From positions 1 through 42,202 of the forward strand of contig QIFC01000124.1 of assembly GCA_003228685.1 (NCBI GenBank): a DNA stretch of 42,202 nt, given 5' to 3'. The notes under the pieces were generated by a model. The model ran no database searches. It was not told where the DNA came from and was given only the letters and a program-made list of their open reading frames with translations. The stretch's first letter is position 1. Each line of letters begins with the position of its first letter. A program made the position numbers and the translations under genes. Source of the DNA: Chloroflexota bacterium (GTDB taxonomy: Bacteria > Chloroflexota > Dehalococcoidia > DSTF01 > RBG-16-68-14). Positions 7,550-15,796 of this stretch are shown piece by piece.

Positions 7550-7896
7550 TCCTTAGACGAACGGCCTCGCGTGATCAGGCCTAGTGCGCGCATGAGCGTC
7601 AGCAGGAAGATCCCCGAGCCGAAGACGAAGATCACCATCACAAGCAGGCAGCTCCGGATGCTGACGATAAAGAGCCCGAAGAAGGCCCCGATAGGGCCGA
7701 ACGGTAGGCGGAAGAGCGACTCCAGCGACATCCGAAACGACCCGGCGATCCGTTCGGCCTCGCCGCCGACCATCTGCGCGAAGTCCTTAAGATTGACTAC
7801 GCTGGGCAGGTCTCCCCAGCCCAGGGGCTTGCGCTGCTCCTCATCCTCTGCGGACTGAGCCTCTTTCTGCTCAGCTGCGTCTTCGCCGTTCTCCAT
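7546..7896 (-). CDS. Small membrane protein of unknown function
   Basis: 116 residues. The N-terminal 30 residues are acidic and glutamine-rich. From about residue 62 a hydrophobic region with two probable membrane helices follows (GPIGAFFGLFIVSI, and LLVMVIFVFGSGIFLLTL), ending in a basic RGRSSKD tail. No family recognised. It follows the sensor kinase by 31 bases on the same strand and may be the last gene of that operon. Its stop overlaps the convergent release-factor-like gene by four bases. Confidence 0.6.
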   Translation of the reverse strand: MENGEDAAEQKEAQSAEDEEQRKPLGWGDLPSVVNLKDFAQMVGGEAERIAGSFRMSLESLFRLPFGPIGAFFGLFIVSIRSCLLVMVIFVFGSGIFLLTLMRALGLITRGRSSKD

Positions 7897-7927
7897 ATAC
7901 CGAGGCTAACGCTCAAGCGTGAGGGAA

Positions 7928-9388
7928 TCAAGCATCGCCCGCCTCAACTCCGTGTGGGAGCCTGATCGTGAAGGTGATCTCATCGCCGTCGAGCGACGCG
8001 TCCAGCGTCCCGCCGTGCAACTCGACGAGGTCGCGCGCGATCGGCAGGCCCAGACCAGAGCCTTGTGAGCGGCTGCGGGCGCGGTCACGCCGATAGAAAC
8101 GCTCAAACAGGCGCGGCAACTCTTCGGCGTCCATCCCCGGCGCCGAGTTCGTGACCGAGAGGACAACGCCGTCCGCCGCGTCGGCGCCGCGTACGCGAAT
8201 CTCGCCGCCGGGTGGCGTGTACTTCCGAGCGTTCTCCAGCAGGTTCTCGACCGCCCGCTCAATCTTAGGACCGTCGGCGCTGATGGTCAGCCCTTCAGCG
8301 ATGTCCAGGCCTACCTCGACATCGAGATCGGCGCCACTGCTGATGCGCTCCAGGATGCCATCGACGAGCTTGTGCACGTCGATCTCGTCGCGTTCAACGA
8401 GCGCCTGGCCGGACTCGATCTCAGAGAGGTACAGCAGATCGTTGAGCCGCGTCGTCAGCCGCGTCGCCTCATCGTGAATCACCCCGCCCATCCGGCGTGC
8501 TTCAGCGTCGCCGCCGTCGTCGCGGAGCGCCTGCGCGAACCCGAGGATCGACGTCAGCGGCGTCTTCAGGTCGTGCGACACGCTGGCGACCAGGCCGCGC
8601 ACCTCCGCGTTGGCCTCTCCAACGCGCGTCGCCATCGTGGAGAATGACTGCGCCAGACGGCCGACCTCGTCCCTACGCTCGATCGAGACGTCGACATCGA
8701 ACGTGCCTGCCGCCATCCGCTGCGACGCGACCGTGAGCCGCTGCAGCGGGCGGGTAATGTAGCTCGCGACAACGATCGCGAGCAAGATGGCCGTCGGTAT
8801 CGCAATCAGCGCCGCGATGCCCAGCGCGGGTAGCAGTCCTTGCCAGGCACTGCTGATCGTTCCCCGCGGTACCGCGAGGAGCAGACTGTAGCGTTCGTTC
8901 GGCGAGGGAGCAAACGACCCGAAGTTGCGCCCGGCGATGGCCGACACAAGGATCAGGTCGCTTCCAGGTGAACCTCTCTCAGGTTCCCACGAGAAGTAGG
9001 GCCGTTGGCCACGCCGATGCTGCGAAACCATCACTTCATCGGGCAGATCGAGCCGTTCACCCGTAAGATTGCCGCTGCTGTCCGCGGCCACATGCGCACT
9101 GGCGCGGTCTACGAGCAGAATGCGAACATCAAAACCCTCTGAAGCTGATGCGACGAATTCCCGCAGCGCCTCCGGAGGAACGCGCCGCTCCTCAAGCACA
9201 GAGAAGACAGCGTAGATCGCGGGCGAGGCCGCGATCACATGATCAAGCTCCTGCTGCTCTTGTTCGCCGCGACGGACGAGGACGAAGGTACTTGCCGCGA
9301 TAACGAGCGCGACCATCACCACGCCAACGAACGCGAGGATCAGCTTGCTCTGCAGGCTGAACACGATGCTTGAGGGCTCTGTGGACAT
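7928..9388 (-). CDS. Sensor histidine kinase with extracytoplasmic domain and HAMP
   Basis: 486 residues. A membrane helix at about 14-38, an external sensor region to about 185, a second helix (about 187-210), HAMP (about 211-262), HisKA with phospho-acceptor H272 (SVSHDLKTPL), and a C-terminal ATPase domain with ENLLENARKYTP (N box) and GSGLGLPIARDL (G box). The ATG is one base past the stop of the response-regulator gene, so the two are coupled. With the adjoining ABC exporter and secreted protein this suggests an envelope-stress or antimicrobial-compound sensing pair; the ligand is unknown. Confidence 0.9.
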   Translation of the reverse strand: MSTEPSSIVFSLQSKLILAFVGVVMVALVIAASTFVLVRRGEQEQQELDHVIAASPAIYAVFSVLEERRVPPEALREFVASASEGFDVRILLVDRASAHVAADSSGNLTGERLDLPDEVMVSQHRRGQRPYFSWEPERGSPGSDLILVSAIAGRNFGSFAPSPNERYSLLLAVPRGTISSAWQGLLPALGIAALIAIPTAILLAIVVASYITRPLQRLTVASQRMAAGTFDVDVSIERRDEVGRLAQSFSTMATRVGEANAEVRGLVASVSHDLKTPLTSILGFAQALRDDGGDAEARRMGGVIHDEATRLTTRLNDLLYLSEIESGQALVERDEIDVHKLVDGILERISSGADLDVEVGLDIAEGLTISADGPKIERAVENLLENARKYTPPGGEIRVRGADAADGVVLSVTNSAPGMDAEELPRLFERFYRRDRARSRSQGSGLGLPIARDLVELHGGTLDASLDGDEITFTIRLPHGVEAGDA

Positions 9389-9389
9389 G

Positions 9390-10079
9390 CTACTGCTCCG
9401 CCGCGAGCCGATATCCCGTCCCCCAGACCGTTTCGATCTTGAGCGGACTGTTCTTGAGCTTCTCCCGCAGGCGTGCGACGTGGACGTCCACGGTGCGCAG
9501 CGCGTAGAACGACGTCCCCCACACGAGATCGAGGAGTTGCTCGCGGTCGAGCGTCACGTTGGGGAAGCGCGCAAAGGTCGCGAGCAGGTCGAACTCCTTG
9601 GGTGTGAGCGGCACGTCGCTGCCGCCGATCTCGGCATTGCGGCTCGTGAGGTCCATAGTCAGCGCGTCCAGGCTGATGCGTTCCTGCTTCGGCTCCGCGG
9701 AGCCTCTACTGGCGCGACGGAGCACCGCCTCGACGCGGGCGAGCAGCTCGTCTGGGTTGAACGGCTTCGTGATGTAATCGTCGGCGCCGAAGCGCAGGCC
9801 GGCGATCTTGTCGATGTCCGACGTACGAGCCGTGAGCAGCACAATCGGCACGTCGCTCCGGCGGCGCAGCGTCCGGCAGATCTGGAGCCCGTCCGGCCCC
9901 GGCATCATGATGTCCAGGATCAGCAGGTCGGGCTGGTGTTCCTTGGTCTTCTTGAGCGCTTCCTCGCCGTCGAAGGCGGTCTCGACGCGAAAGCCCGCCT
10001 TCTGCAGATACATGGAGACCAACTCCACGATGTGCTCATCATCGTCCGCCACGAGTACCAGTTCGTCGTTCTCGCTCAT
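9390..10079 (-). CDS. OmpR/PhoB-family response regulator
   Basis: 229 residues. The receiver domain has the acidic pocket ADDD (12-14), phospho-acceptor D56 in LLILDIMMPG, the T in LLTAR and K in YITKPF. A winged-helix DNA-binding domain covers about 130-226 (TPKEFDLLATFARFPN, VDVHVARLREKL, VWGTGYRL). It is directly upstream of its kinase. The inverted pair of GTAAC motifs at 13370-13383, upstream of the first gene of this cluster, is a candidate target. Confidence 0.92.
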   Translation of the reverse strand: MSENDELVLVADDDEHIVELVSMYLQKAGFRVETAFDGEEALKKTKEHQPDLLILDIMMPGPDGLQICRTLRRRSDVPIVLLTARTSDIDKIAGLRFGADDYITKPFNPDELLARVEAVLRRASRGSAEPKQERISLDALTMDLTSRNAEIGGSDVPLTPKEFDLLATFARFPNVTLDREQLLDLVWGTSFYALRTVDVHVARLREKLKNSPLKIETVWGTGYRLAAEQ

Positions 10080-10138
10080 AGCACAGCTCGTATGTTCAGC
10101 TAGTAGCAGACCGCTGGCCCCGCCGCGCGTGAGCGAGG

Positions 10139-10933
10139 CTAGCGTCCCAGTTCATCAAGCCCTTTCCTTAGGCTATCGAAGTAGCCGCGCCTGAGGCGAC
10201 CGCCTGCTGGCACCGGCTCCTCCGGCTGCTCCTTCCTCTGCATTGTTGACGAAATGATCTTGCCGTCGCTCATCTCAAGGACCATATCCGCGGTCGCGGC
10301 CACAGCTTCGTCGTGGGTCGCGATCAGCACGCTCCGGTTGTCCGCCCGTAGGCTGCGCAGCAGATCGATGATCAGCCGGCCGGTTTTCGAGTCCAAGTTC
10401 GCCGTCGGTTCGTCGGCCAAGAGCAGCGGCGGATCGTTAGCCAACGCCCTCGCGATCGCCACGCGCTGCTGCTCTCCGCCGGAGAGCTTGGCGGGGCGGC
10501 GCTCATGCCGGTCTTCGGCCAGCCCGACGCGCCGCAACAACTCGCCTGCCCGGCCGTTCGAGCCGCCGCCTGCCAGCTCCATTGGGAGCGTGACGTTCTC
10601 GATAGCCGAAAGCTGCGGTATCAGGTTGAACTGCTGGAAGACGAACCCTACCTTTTCTCGCCGATAGAACACTTCTTGGCTTCCGCTCAGGTGATTCACG
10701 CCGATCCCGTCAACGGTCAGCTCTCCGGAGTCGAATCGGTCCAGCGCACCCAAGAGGTTCAGCAGCGTGCTCTTGCCGCAGCCGCTGGGCCCTTGGAGCG
10801 CGACGATCGCGTACCTAGGAAGGCGAAAGCTCACACCATCGACGGCCTTGACCGTCGTAGGGCCGCTCCCAAAGTGCTTCCTCAACTCTTCAGCGATGAC
10901 GATCTCCCCACGTTCTTCTCGTACGTCATTCAT
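10139..10933 (-). CDS. MacB/LolD-type ABC transporter ATP-binding protein
   Basis: 264 residues. Walker A is GPSGCGKST, the signature LSGGEQQRVAIARAL and Walker B PLLLADEPTANLD, followed by H-loop IATHDEAVA. The GFVFQQFNLIPQLSAIENV stretch is typical of the LolD/MacB/FtsE group, which powers FtsX-like permeases that work mechanically or export peptides and lipids. A roughly 35-residue C-terminal tail (after KIISS) is not part of the core fold. The ATG overlaps the end of the permease gene by eight bases, so they form one unit. Confidence 0.92.
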   Translation of the reverse strand: MNDVREERGEIVIAEELRKHFGSGPTTVKAVDGVSFRLPRYAIVALQGPSGCGKSTLLNLLGALDRFDSGELTVDGIGVNHLSGSQEVFYRREKVGFVFQQFNLIPQLSAIENVTLPMELAGGGSNGRAGELLRRVGLAEDRHERRPAKLSGGEQQRVAIARALANDPPLLLADEPTANLDSKTGRLIIDLLRSLRADNRSVLIATHDEAVAATADMVLEMSDGKIISSTMQRKEQPEEPVPAGGRLRRGYFDSLRKGLDELGR

Positions 10934-12332
10934 AGCGCAGTACCTCCGCCGGCTTCACGCGGCTCGCGTACCAGGCCGGTACAACCGTTGCCACGACAGC
11001 CAAACCAAGCGCGATCACCAGCGCGAAGCCAAAGATCTCCGGCGACACCGCTACGTCCACGTCACCAAGAAACCCCCCGGCGCCACCGCCACCGAAGACG
11101 AAGTTGCCACCGCCTGCCGGCCCACCGCCACCTCCTGGCCCACCACCACCGCCGGGACCACCGCCTCCAAAGCCGCCTGGTCCCGCAGGATCGCTGACTA
11201 GGCCGTTCGCCACGGTCTGCGCCAGCGGGAAGGTAATGAGAGCGCCGAGAACCGCGGCAACCACGCTCACGAAGACGGTCTCTACGCCGAACTGCCCTGT
11301 CACGTGCCAACTCGACGCGCCGATAGACTTGAGGATGCCAATCTCCTTCACGCGTTGTCTCACGACCAACCCAACCGAGAACAGAATCACCGCGGCGCTC
11401 GCTACCAGCGCCGCGATCATGCCGATCTGGCTGCTGCTCTTCGCGTCGGAGATCGGCCCGCTGATGGCGTCGAAGGCCGAGAGCTGTGTGGTCACATCGA
11501 CAACGTCCTCGCCCAACAAGACGCGGATGTCCTCCGCGACCTGCTCGGCGTTATCGACGCTCTCCGCTAGAACGATCGCTTGATCGATCTCGCCTTCGCG
11601 GTCAAACAGCGACTGCGCCGTCTCAAGCGGGAGAAAGATCGCGTTTCCGCCGAACTGCGTACCCGTTGTGAAGATGCCAACGACCTCAATGCTCTCGCCG
11701 TTGAGTTCGAACGTGCTGCCGACCCGCAAGCTGTTGCCGTCAGCGAGATTATCGCCGAGCACCGCGACATTGGCTTCGGCTTCATCCTCGTTGAACGTCC
11801 GTCCAGCAACGAATTCCGGGTCTGTGACACCGATCGTCGTCAGCGAGTCTGGATCGTCCGTGCCCGTCACGAACACGGGGAATGTGAAGTCGGCGTTCGC
11901 AAACTGGCCGCCCTGCGGCTGAATGGCCGACTGCAAGCCTTCTCCCGTGTACTGCTCGCTCAGCGTTCTTGAGATCGCGGCAACATGTTCGATCCTGTCG
12001 AGTTGATCCACGTCCGCCTCAACCAGTCCGCTGGCCACGTCCTCAGCGTTGTCAGCTCCTTGGTCAGGAGCGTTGTTGCCGTTCTGGCCTGGTGGCCCTC
12101 CGCCTCCACCGAACCCACCCCTGAAGAAGCCGCCTCCGAAGGTGCCCGCAGGCGTCACCGTGACACCGCTGCCAACCTCACCTTTGATCTCGTCTAAGCG
12201 GTCGGCGAAGGCGCCGTTGACCGTAATCATGATCAGCGTCAGCCCTACGCTCACCGCCAGCACCGCGATCAGCAGGCCGGTTCTGAGGGGGCTCCGCAGC
12301 AGCGTTCGGAATGCCCTCTTGATCGTTGTCAC
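10926..12332 (-). CDS. MacB/FtsX-type ABC permease with Gly-rich inserts
   Basis: 468 residues from the GTG at 12332, which has GGGGAGGG just upstream; the frame is open to 12389 but without a ribosome site. One N-terminal membrane helix (LLIAVLAVSVGLTLIMI), a long external domain, and three C-terminal helices fit the MacB/FtsX plan. The external part begins with a Gly/Phe-rich segment (about residues 62-80), and the loop between the last two helices is almost pure Gly/Pro (about residues 388-425), which is unusual for the family. The C-terminal PAWYASRVKPAEVLRYE motif is standard for MacB-type permeases. Confidence 0.85.
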   Translation of the reverse strand: MTTIKRAFRTLLRSPLRTGLLIAVLAVSVGLTLIMITVNGAFADRLDEIKGEVGSGVTVTPAGTFGGGFFRGGFGGGGGPPGQNGNNAPDQGADNAEDVASGLVEADVDQLDRIEHVAAISRTLSEQYTGEGLQSAIQPQGGQFANADFTFPVFVTGTDDPDSLTTIGVTDPEFVAGRTFNEDEAEANVAVLGDNLADGNSLRVGSTFELNGESIEVVGIFTTGTQFGGNAIFLPLETAQSLFDREGEIDQAIVLAESVDNAEQVAEDIRVLLGEDVVDVTTQLSAFDAISGPISDAKSSSQIGMIAALVASAAVILFSVGLVVRQRVKEIGILKSIGASSWHVTGQFGVETVFVSVVAAVLGALITFPLAQTVANGLVSDPAGPGGFGGGGPGGGGGPGGGGGPAGGGNFVFGGGGAGGFLGDVDVAVSPEIFGFALVIALGLAVVATVVPAWYASRVKPAEVLRYE

Positions 12333-12442
12333 GTTCCCTCCCCTTGCGATCTCATGACTAATGGCTTGTTGGCGACAACCGCCTCGCAAGCCCGTTCAGC
12401 CATATCAGTAGTACCGCATCTCCACGTGCACCTCTAAAACTT

Positions 12443-12488
12443 GGAGAGGGAGTCCAGCGCCTGGGGTGAGGCTTGGAACTCCCTCTCC
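12443..12488 (-). terminator. Terminator-like hairpin upstream of the permease
   Basis: GGAGAGGGAGT (12443-12453) pairs perfectly with ACTCCCTCTCC (12478-12488), an 11-bp stem with a 24-base loop. On the minus strand it is followed by AAGTTTTAG. It lies between the secreted-protein gene and the permease and would reduce read-through into the ABC genes. Confidence 0.5.
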
Positions 12489-12494
12489 GTTAAA

Positions 12495-12520
12495 CACCTT
12501 CTATAGCTATCTAGAAGGTG
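12495..12520 (-). terminator. Hairpin overlapping the stop of the secreted-protein gene
   Basis: CACCTTCTA and TAGAAGGTG are perfect nine-base arms around an eight-base loop, followed on the minus strand by TTTAA. The TAG stop at 12511-12513 lies within the hairpin. With the 12443 hairpin it forms a tandem. Confidence 0.5.
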
Positions 12521-13278
12521 GGAGAGACTGCCTCCGTCACGTCTGGGGTTTCTCCGTGAGGGAAGTTGCCTGTGCCGCCGTGAAAACGACCGAAGCCGCC
12601 TGGGAACCGGCCGCCTTCGCGGAAGCGTTCGAAGCCGCCAAACCCTTCCGGCTTCTCCGGCAGGCCCTCGCGATTGATAGTCTCAGCGATCTTCTCGGCC
12701 GCGCCGGCTAGCTTCTCGTCGGCCGTCGCCTGGTCGATCTTTCCGCTCTCGACCGCCTCGGCCAGCTTGGCCTCGGTCTCGCCGAGCAGGTAATCCGTCA
12801 GCGCTTGCTCGCTGACGCCGTTCGCCTCAGCGACCTGGACCAGGCTCTGGCCGCCCTCGATCGCCGCGCGCAACTCTTCCGGCGTCACGCCGATGAACTC
12901 CGCGATGTCCGCGCCGTGGCTCATGCCGCCCTCGTGCATGCCGCCCTCGTGCATGCCGCCCTGATGCATGCCTTGCTTGTTTCGCAACAGCGCGCCGAAG
13001 AATGGCTCGCCCGACTCGATGCGCTCGCGCGCGTCCGCGGCCTGCTCTTCCGTGAGCCGGCCCTCAGCCAGCGCCTCGTCGACCAGCTCAAGCTGCGTTT
13101 CGTCGATCGCGGCGTCCAGCTCGTCCTGCGTAATGCCAAGGTTCTCAGCCAGCCTTCCGACGAAGTTACCCAGCGGCCCATCGCCGTCCTCGTCAGTCTG
13201 CGCTCCCACAAACCCTATGGTCGCGGCGGCGAGCGCGACGAGCACTACGACGCCGATTCCTAGTTTCCACACACCCAT
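12511..13278 (-). CDS. Secreted protein with Met/His-Gly-Gly repeats
   Basis: 255 residues from the ATG at 13278 (GGGAGA just upstream); an upstream extension to 13392 lacks a ribosome site. An N-terminal signal or anchor (about 8-26, VVVLVALAAATIGFVGA) is followed by two helical blocks with similar pattern (LGITQDELDAAIDE..., IGVTPEELRAAIEGG...), resembling DUF2680-like repeats. Between them is a run of M-H-x-G-G units (about residues 105-120), encoded by three 15-bp DNA repeats at 12923-12967, which looks like a copper- or other metal-binding stretch. The C-terminus is Gly/Phe/Arg-rich. It precedes the ABC and two-component genes and may be the cargo or sensor accessory. Function unknown. 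Confidence 0.7.
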   Translation of the reverse strand: MGVWKLGIGVVVLVALAAATIGFVGAQTDEDGDGPLGNFVGRLAENLGITQDELDAAIDETQLELVDEALAEGRLTEEQAADARERIESGEPFFGALLRNKQGMHQGGMHEGGMHEGGMSHGADIAEFIGVTPEELRAAIEGGQSLVQVAEANGVSEQALTDYLLGETEAKLAEAVESGKIDQATADEKLAGAAEKIAETINREGLPEKPEGFGGFERFREGGRFPGGFGRFHGGTGNFPHGETPDVTEAVSPTF

Positions 13279-13369
13279 AAATTGTCTCCCTTCAGTTTCT
13301 TGGTCCGTGCTTCTTGACGTGTCCTTAAGCAATGTACGACAGGAGTGGGTGCGAAGTGGTTTCGAAAAC

Positions 13370-13383
13370 GTAACAGTCGTTAC
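13370..13383. promoter_or_regulatory. Candidate response-regulator site (GTAAC inverted repeat)
   Basis: GTAAC-AGTC-GTTAC, about 90 bases upstream of the secreted-protein ATG and between the divergent selD transcript. Its position suits an operator for the adjacent two-component system; this is inference from position and symmetry only. Confidence 0.3.
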
Positions 13384-13456
13384 AGGCTTCATCGGGCGTG
13401 TTCTACAAGCTAGTGCGAAGGACTAGCCGGGCGCCCCCTCGGCGCGCCCCGCTGCG

Positions 13457-13462
13457 TATAAT
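13457..13462 (+). promoter_or_regulatory. Perfect -10 hexamer upstream of selD
   Basis: TATAAT at 13457-13462, 34 bases before the GTG start at 13496. No convincing -35 is seen 17 bases upstream (the region is C-rich), so a second factor or weak -35 may be used. Confidence 0.4.
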
Positions 13463-13495
13463 CAGAACATCGAGACGGAGAGGGGGTGATCGCTC

Positions 13496-14545
13496 GTGAC
13501 GAAGAAGGAAGTGCGGCTGACCAGCCTGGCGTCCTGCGCCGGCTGAGCCGGCAAGGCGGGTATCGCCACGCTGGCGCAGGTGCTGCGCCCACTCCAAGAG
13601 ATCTTCCCGGCCGCCGACCACCCCGACCTCCTGATCGGGCTGGACGGTCCGGACGACGCCGCCGTCTACAAGCTCAGCGATGAGCTGGCGCTCGTGCAGA
13701 CGGTCGACTTCTTCCCGCCCGTCGTCGACGACCCGTACACCTACGGGGCGGTGGCCGCCGCGAATGCCATGAGCGATGTCTACGCCATGGGCGGCGAAGT
13801 GCTGCTCGCGCTGCAGGTCGTGGGCTTCCCGGAGGACCAGCCCGCGGAGCTGCTCGCGGAGATCTTCCGCGGCGGCGCCGAGAAGGTCGCCGAGGCCGGC
13901 GGCATCATCGTCGGCGGCCACACGCTCTTCGACGAGGAGCCGAAGTACGGCCTCGCCGTCACCGGCACCGCGCACCCCGACGCGCTCCTGCGCAAGGCCG
14001 GCGCCAAGCCCGGCGACGTCCTGCTGCTCACGAAGGCGCTCGGAACGGGCGTCGTGCTGACGGCTGCGCGGGCCGACGAATGCGCGCCCGAGCATCTAAA
14101 AGCGACGGTCGACAGCATGCTGCGCCTCAACCGCCATCCCTCGCATCTCGCGAAAGAAGCGGGCGCGCACGCCTGCACCGACGTCACCGGCTTCGGCTTG
14201 ATCGGCCACGCCGAGGAGATGGCGCGCGCCAGCGGCGTGCGCGTCGTCATCGACGCCTCGCAGGCGCCCGCGCTACCGGGAGCAATGGAGTACATCAAGC
14301 AGGGCCACATCACGGGCGGCGCGGGCCGCAACCGCGAGGGCGTCGCCGGCAAAGTCGAGGTCGCGGACGACGTCTCGGAGGAGATCGAGCATCTGCTCTA
14401 CGACGCGCAGACCTCGGGTGGCCTGCTGATCGCCGTCGCGCCGGACAGCGCCGACGCACTGGCGTCTGCCCTCGAGGCCGGCGACTTCCTCGCCGCCCGC
14501 ATCGGCCGCGTCGAAGCCGGCGACGGCCTGCGCGTGGAGGCGTAG
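13496..14545 (+). CDS. selD: Selenide, water dikinase, a selenoprotein with UGA-encoded Sec17
   Basis: 349 residues if the TGA at 13544-13546 is read as selenocysteine. SelD makes selenophosphate from selenide and ATP. The GTG at 13496 follows a GGGGGTGAT ribosome site. The N-terminus reads VTKKEVRLTSLASCAG-U-AGK, placing Sec at residue 17 and Lys at residue 20, exactly the catalytic Cys17/Lys20 positions of E. coli SelD. The rest (GIATLAQVL, TVDFFPPVVDDPYTYG, DVTGFGLIGHA, AQTSGGLL) is canonical for the family. An ordinary gene call would start at the internal GTG at 13580 and lose the active site. It implies the genome has SelA/SelB and tRNA-Sec, not in this window. Confidence 0.93.
13547..13575 (+). 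promoter_or_regulatory. SECIS-like hairpin for Sec insertion in selD
   Basis: Immediately after the UGA, GCCGGC (13547-13552) pairs with GCTGGC (13570-13575) with one G-U pair; then an AA/AC internal loop; then GGCG (13555-13558) with CGCC (13564-13567), and an apical loop GGUAU. A GU in the upper loop is the hallmark of bacterial SECIS elements bound by SelB. The loop begins 12 bases after the UGA, a little closer than usual. Confidence 0.7.
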
Positions 14546-14605
14546 GCGTCTCGCACACGGAGACGCCCATTTAGCTACACTAGGCGCGTAGAGAAGAGTT
14601 CGTAG

Positions 14606-14627
14606 GTCGGGGTCTTCAGACCCCGAC
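14606..14627. repeat. Perfect palindromic hairpin
   Basis: GTCGGGGTCT-TC-AGACCCCGAC: a ten-base perfect stem with two central bases, between selD and the lipoprotein gene. No T-run follows, so it is probably a REP-like repeat rather than a terminator. Confidence 0.65.
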
Positions 14628-14647
14628 GCCAGCGCGAGGACACGAGC

Positions 14648-15787
14648 ATGGCGGCAATCTTGAAGTTTGTAGCGATCAGCATCATTGCGGCAGCACTCCT
14701 TGCCGCGGCCTGCTCCGAGAGCGGCGGCAGCTCCGAGCCCACGCCATCACCAAGCGCAACGGTCCCGCCGCCGACGGCAACCCAAAGGGCGCTAATGACC
14801 CCAACGCCAGTTCCGACAGGCATCGTCTCTCCTGCCTCCACTCCTGGCTGGCTCACCTACGCGAGCCCCTTCGGCTTTAAGCTCGACTTCCCGGAAGACT
14901 GGACGCTCGAGGAGGATAGGGTTGGCTGCTGCGTTCCTGGTGGCACACAGCTCTCTGCAGGTTTTCGTCTGATGAACAGCATCTACGCTGATGCACGAGA
15001 GCCACGTGAATTCCTACCGCCACCGGACGCGGTTCAAGTCAGAGTCGTCGTTCACCCTGAGAGAGAAGATGACGGACACAGCGCTGAGACGATCATCAAG
15101 GACTGTGAGACGGCTGAGGAGCGACAGGACACTCTTGGGGTAGCTGAACGCACGGTTACTGCTGGCCGCCCCGCCACGCTATGCACGGGGATCAATGTCT
15201 TTCCAAATGGGCGCACATTGGCATTCCAAAGTCAGTGGATCGAGCTTGCAAGCGGCCGAATGTTGGTCATCACCACAGTGATCACAGAGCCTTCGGCCCT
15301 CGAAGAATCCCGAGTCGAAGCTATTCTTGCTTCGCTCAGATTTGAGGACACACCCATCGACACCTCAGCCTCGCCCACATACGAGGACGAGACGTTCAGT
15401 ATGAGCTATCCGCCGTCATGGCTCGTGGACGAAAACACGCCGTTTCCACCCAACGTCCGCTTCCTCAACAAGGGTGCTCAGGACGTGGAAGCCAGCCGGG
15501 AAATGGGTGCGGCACCGGACTTATTGATAGAGAACAGGGCCTCGATATATGTCGGGGGTGACCTGTCCATGCGTCACGGCGTCGATGTCTTCGTTGGAAA
15601 CTGCAGCCGGACAGTCATCGAAACAACGTTCGCGGGCCAGCCGGCGACCAAGTTTGGAAACGGGTATTGGGTGGAGCTTCCATCTGGAGGGGCTATTAAG
15701 GTCATCGGGTCTGCGACGCAGGACGCCGAGCCGCGAACACGCCAACTCCTTGACGCCGCGCTCGCCACAATCACGTTCCGCGAGTAA
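14648..15787 (+). CDS. Lipoprotein with two similar domains
   Basis: 379 residues. A signal peptide ends in LLAAAC, a lipobox with the anchored cysteine at 22, followed by a Ser/Pro/Thr linker to about residue 65. Two similar blocks follow: one starts YASPFGFKLDFPEDWTLE (about 71) and the other YEDETFSMSYPPSWLVD (about 246), each with a later KDCETAEE/VGNCSRTV segment and a LASLRFED or LATITFRE ending. This looks like an internal duplication of a PsbP-like/DUF1795-type fold. GAGGA lies before the ATG. Likely exposed on the outer face of the membrane; function unknown. Confidence 0.75.
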   Translation: MAAILKFVAISIIAAALLAAACSESGGSSEPTPSPSATVPPPTATQRALMTPTPVPTGIVSPASTPGWLTYASPFGFKLDFPEDWTLEEDRVGCCVPGGTQLSAGFRLMNSIYADAREPREFLPPPDAVQVRVVVHPEREDDGHSAETIIKDCETAEERQDTLGVAERTVTAGRPATLCTGINVFPNGRTLAFQSQWIELASGRMLVITTVITEPSALEESRVEAILASLRFEDTPIDTSASPTYEDETFSMSYPPSWLVDENTPFPPNVRFLNKGAQDVEASREMGAAPDLLIENRASIYVGGDLSMRHGVDVFVGNCSRTVIETTFAGQPATKFGNGYWVELPSGGAIKVIGSATQDAEPRTRQLLDAALATITFRE

Positions 15788-15796
15788 CCTAGTCTC

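Noticed and set aside
9345-10103. 252-codon plus-strand frame over the response regulator
   Set aside because: Opposite-strand shadow; the regulator on the minus strand has all catalytic residues.
13403-14095. 230-codon minus-strand frame over selD
   Set aside because: Shadow of selD; the sense strand has SelD motifs and the SECIS-like hairpin.
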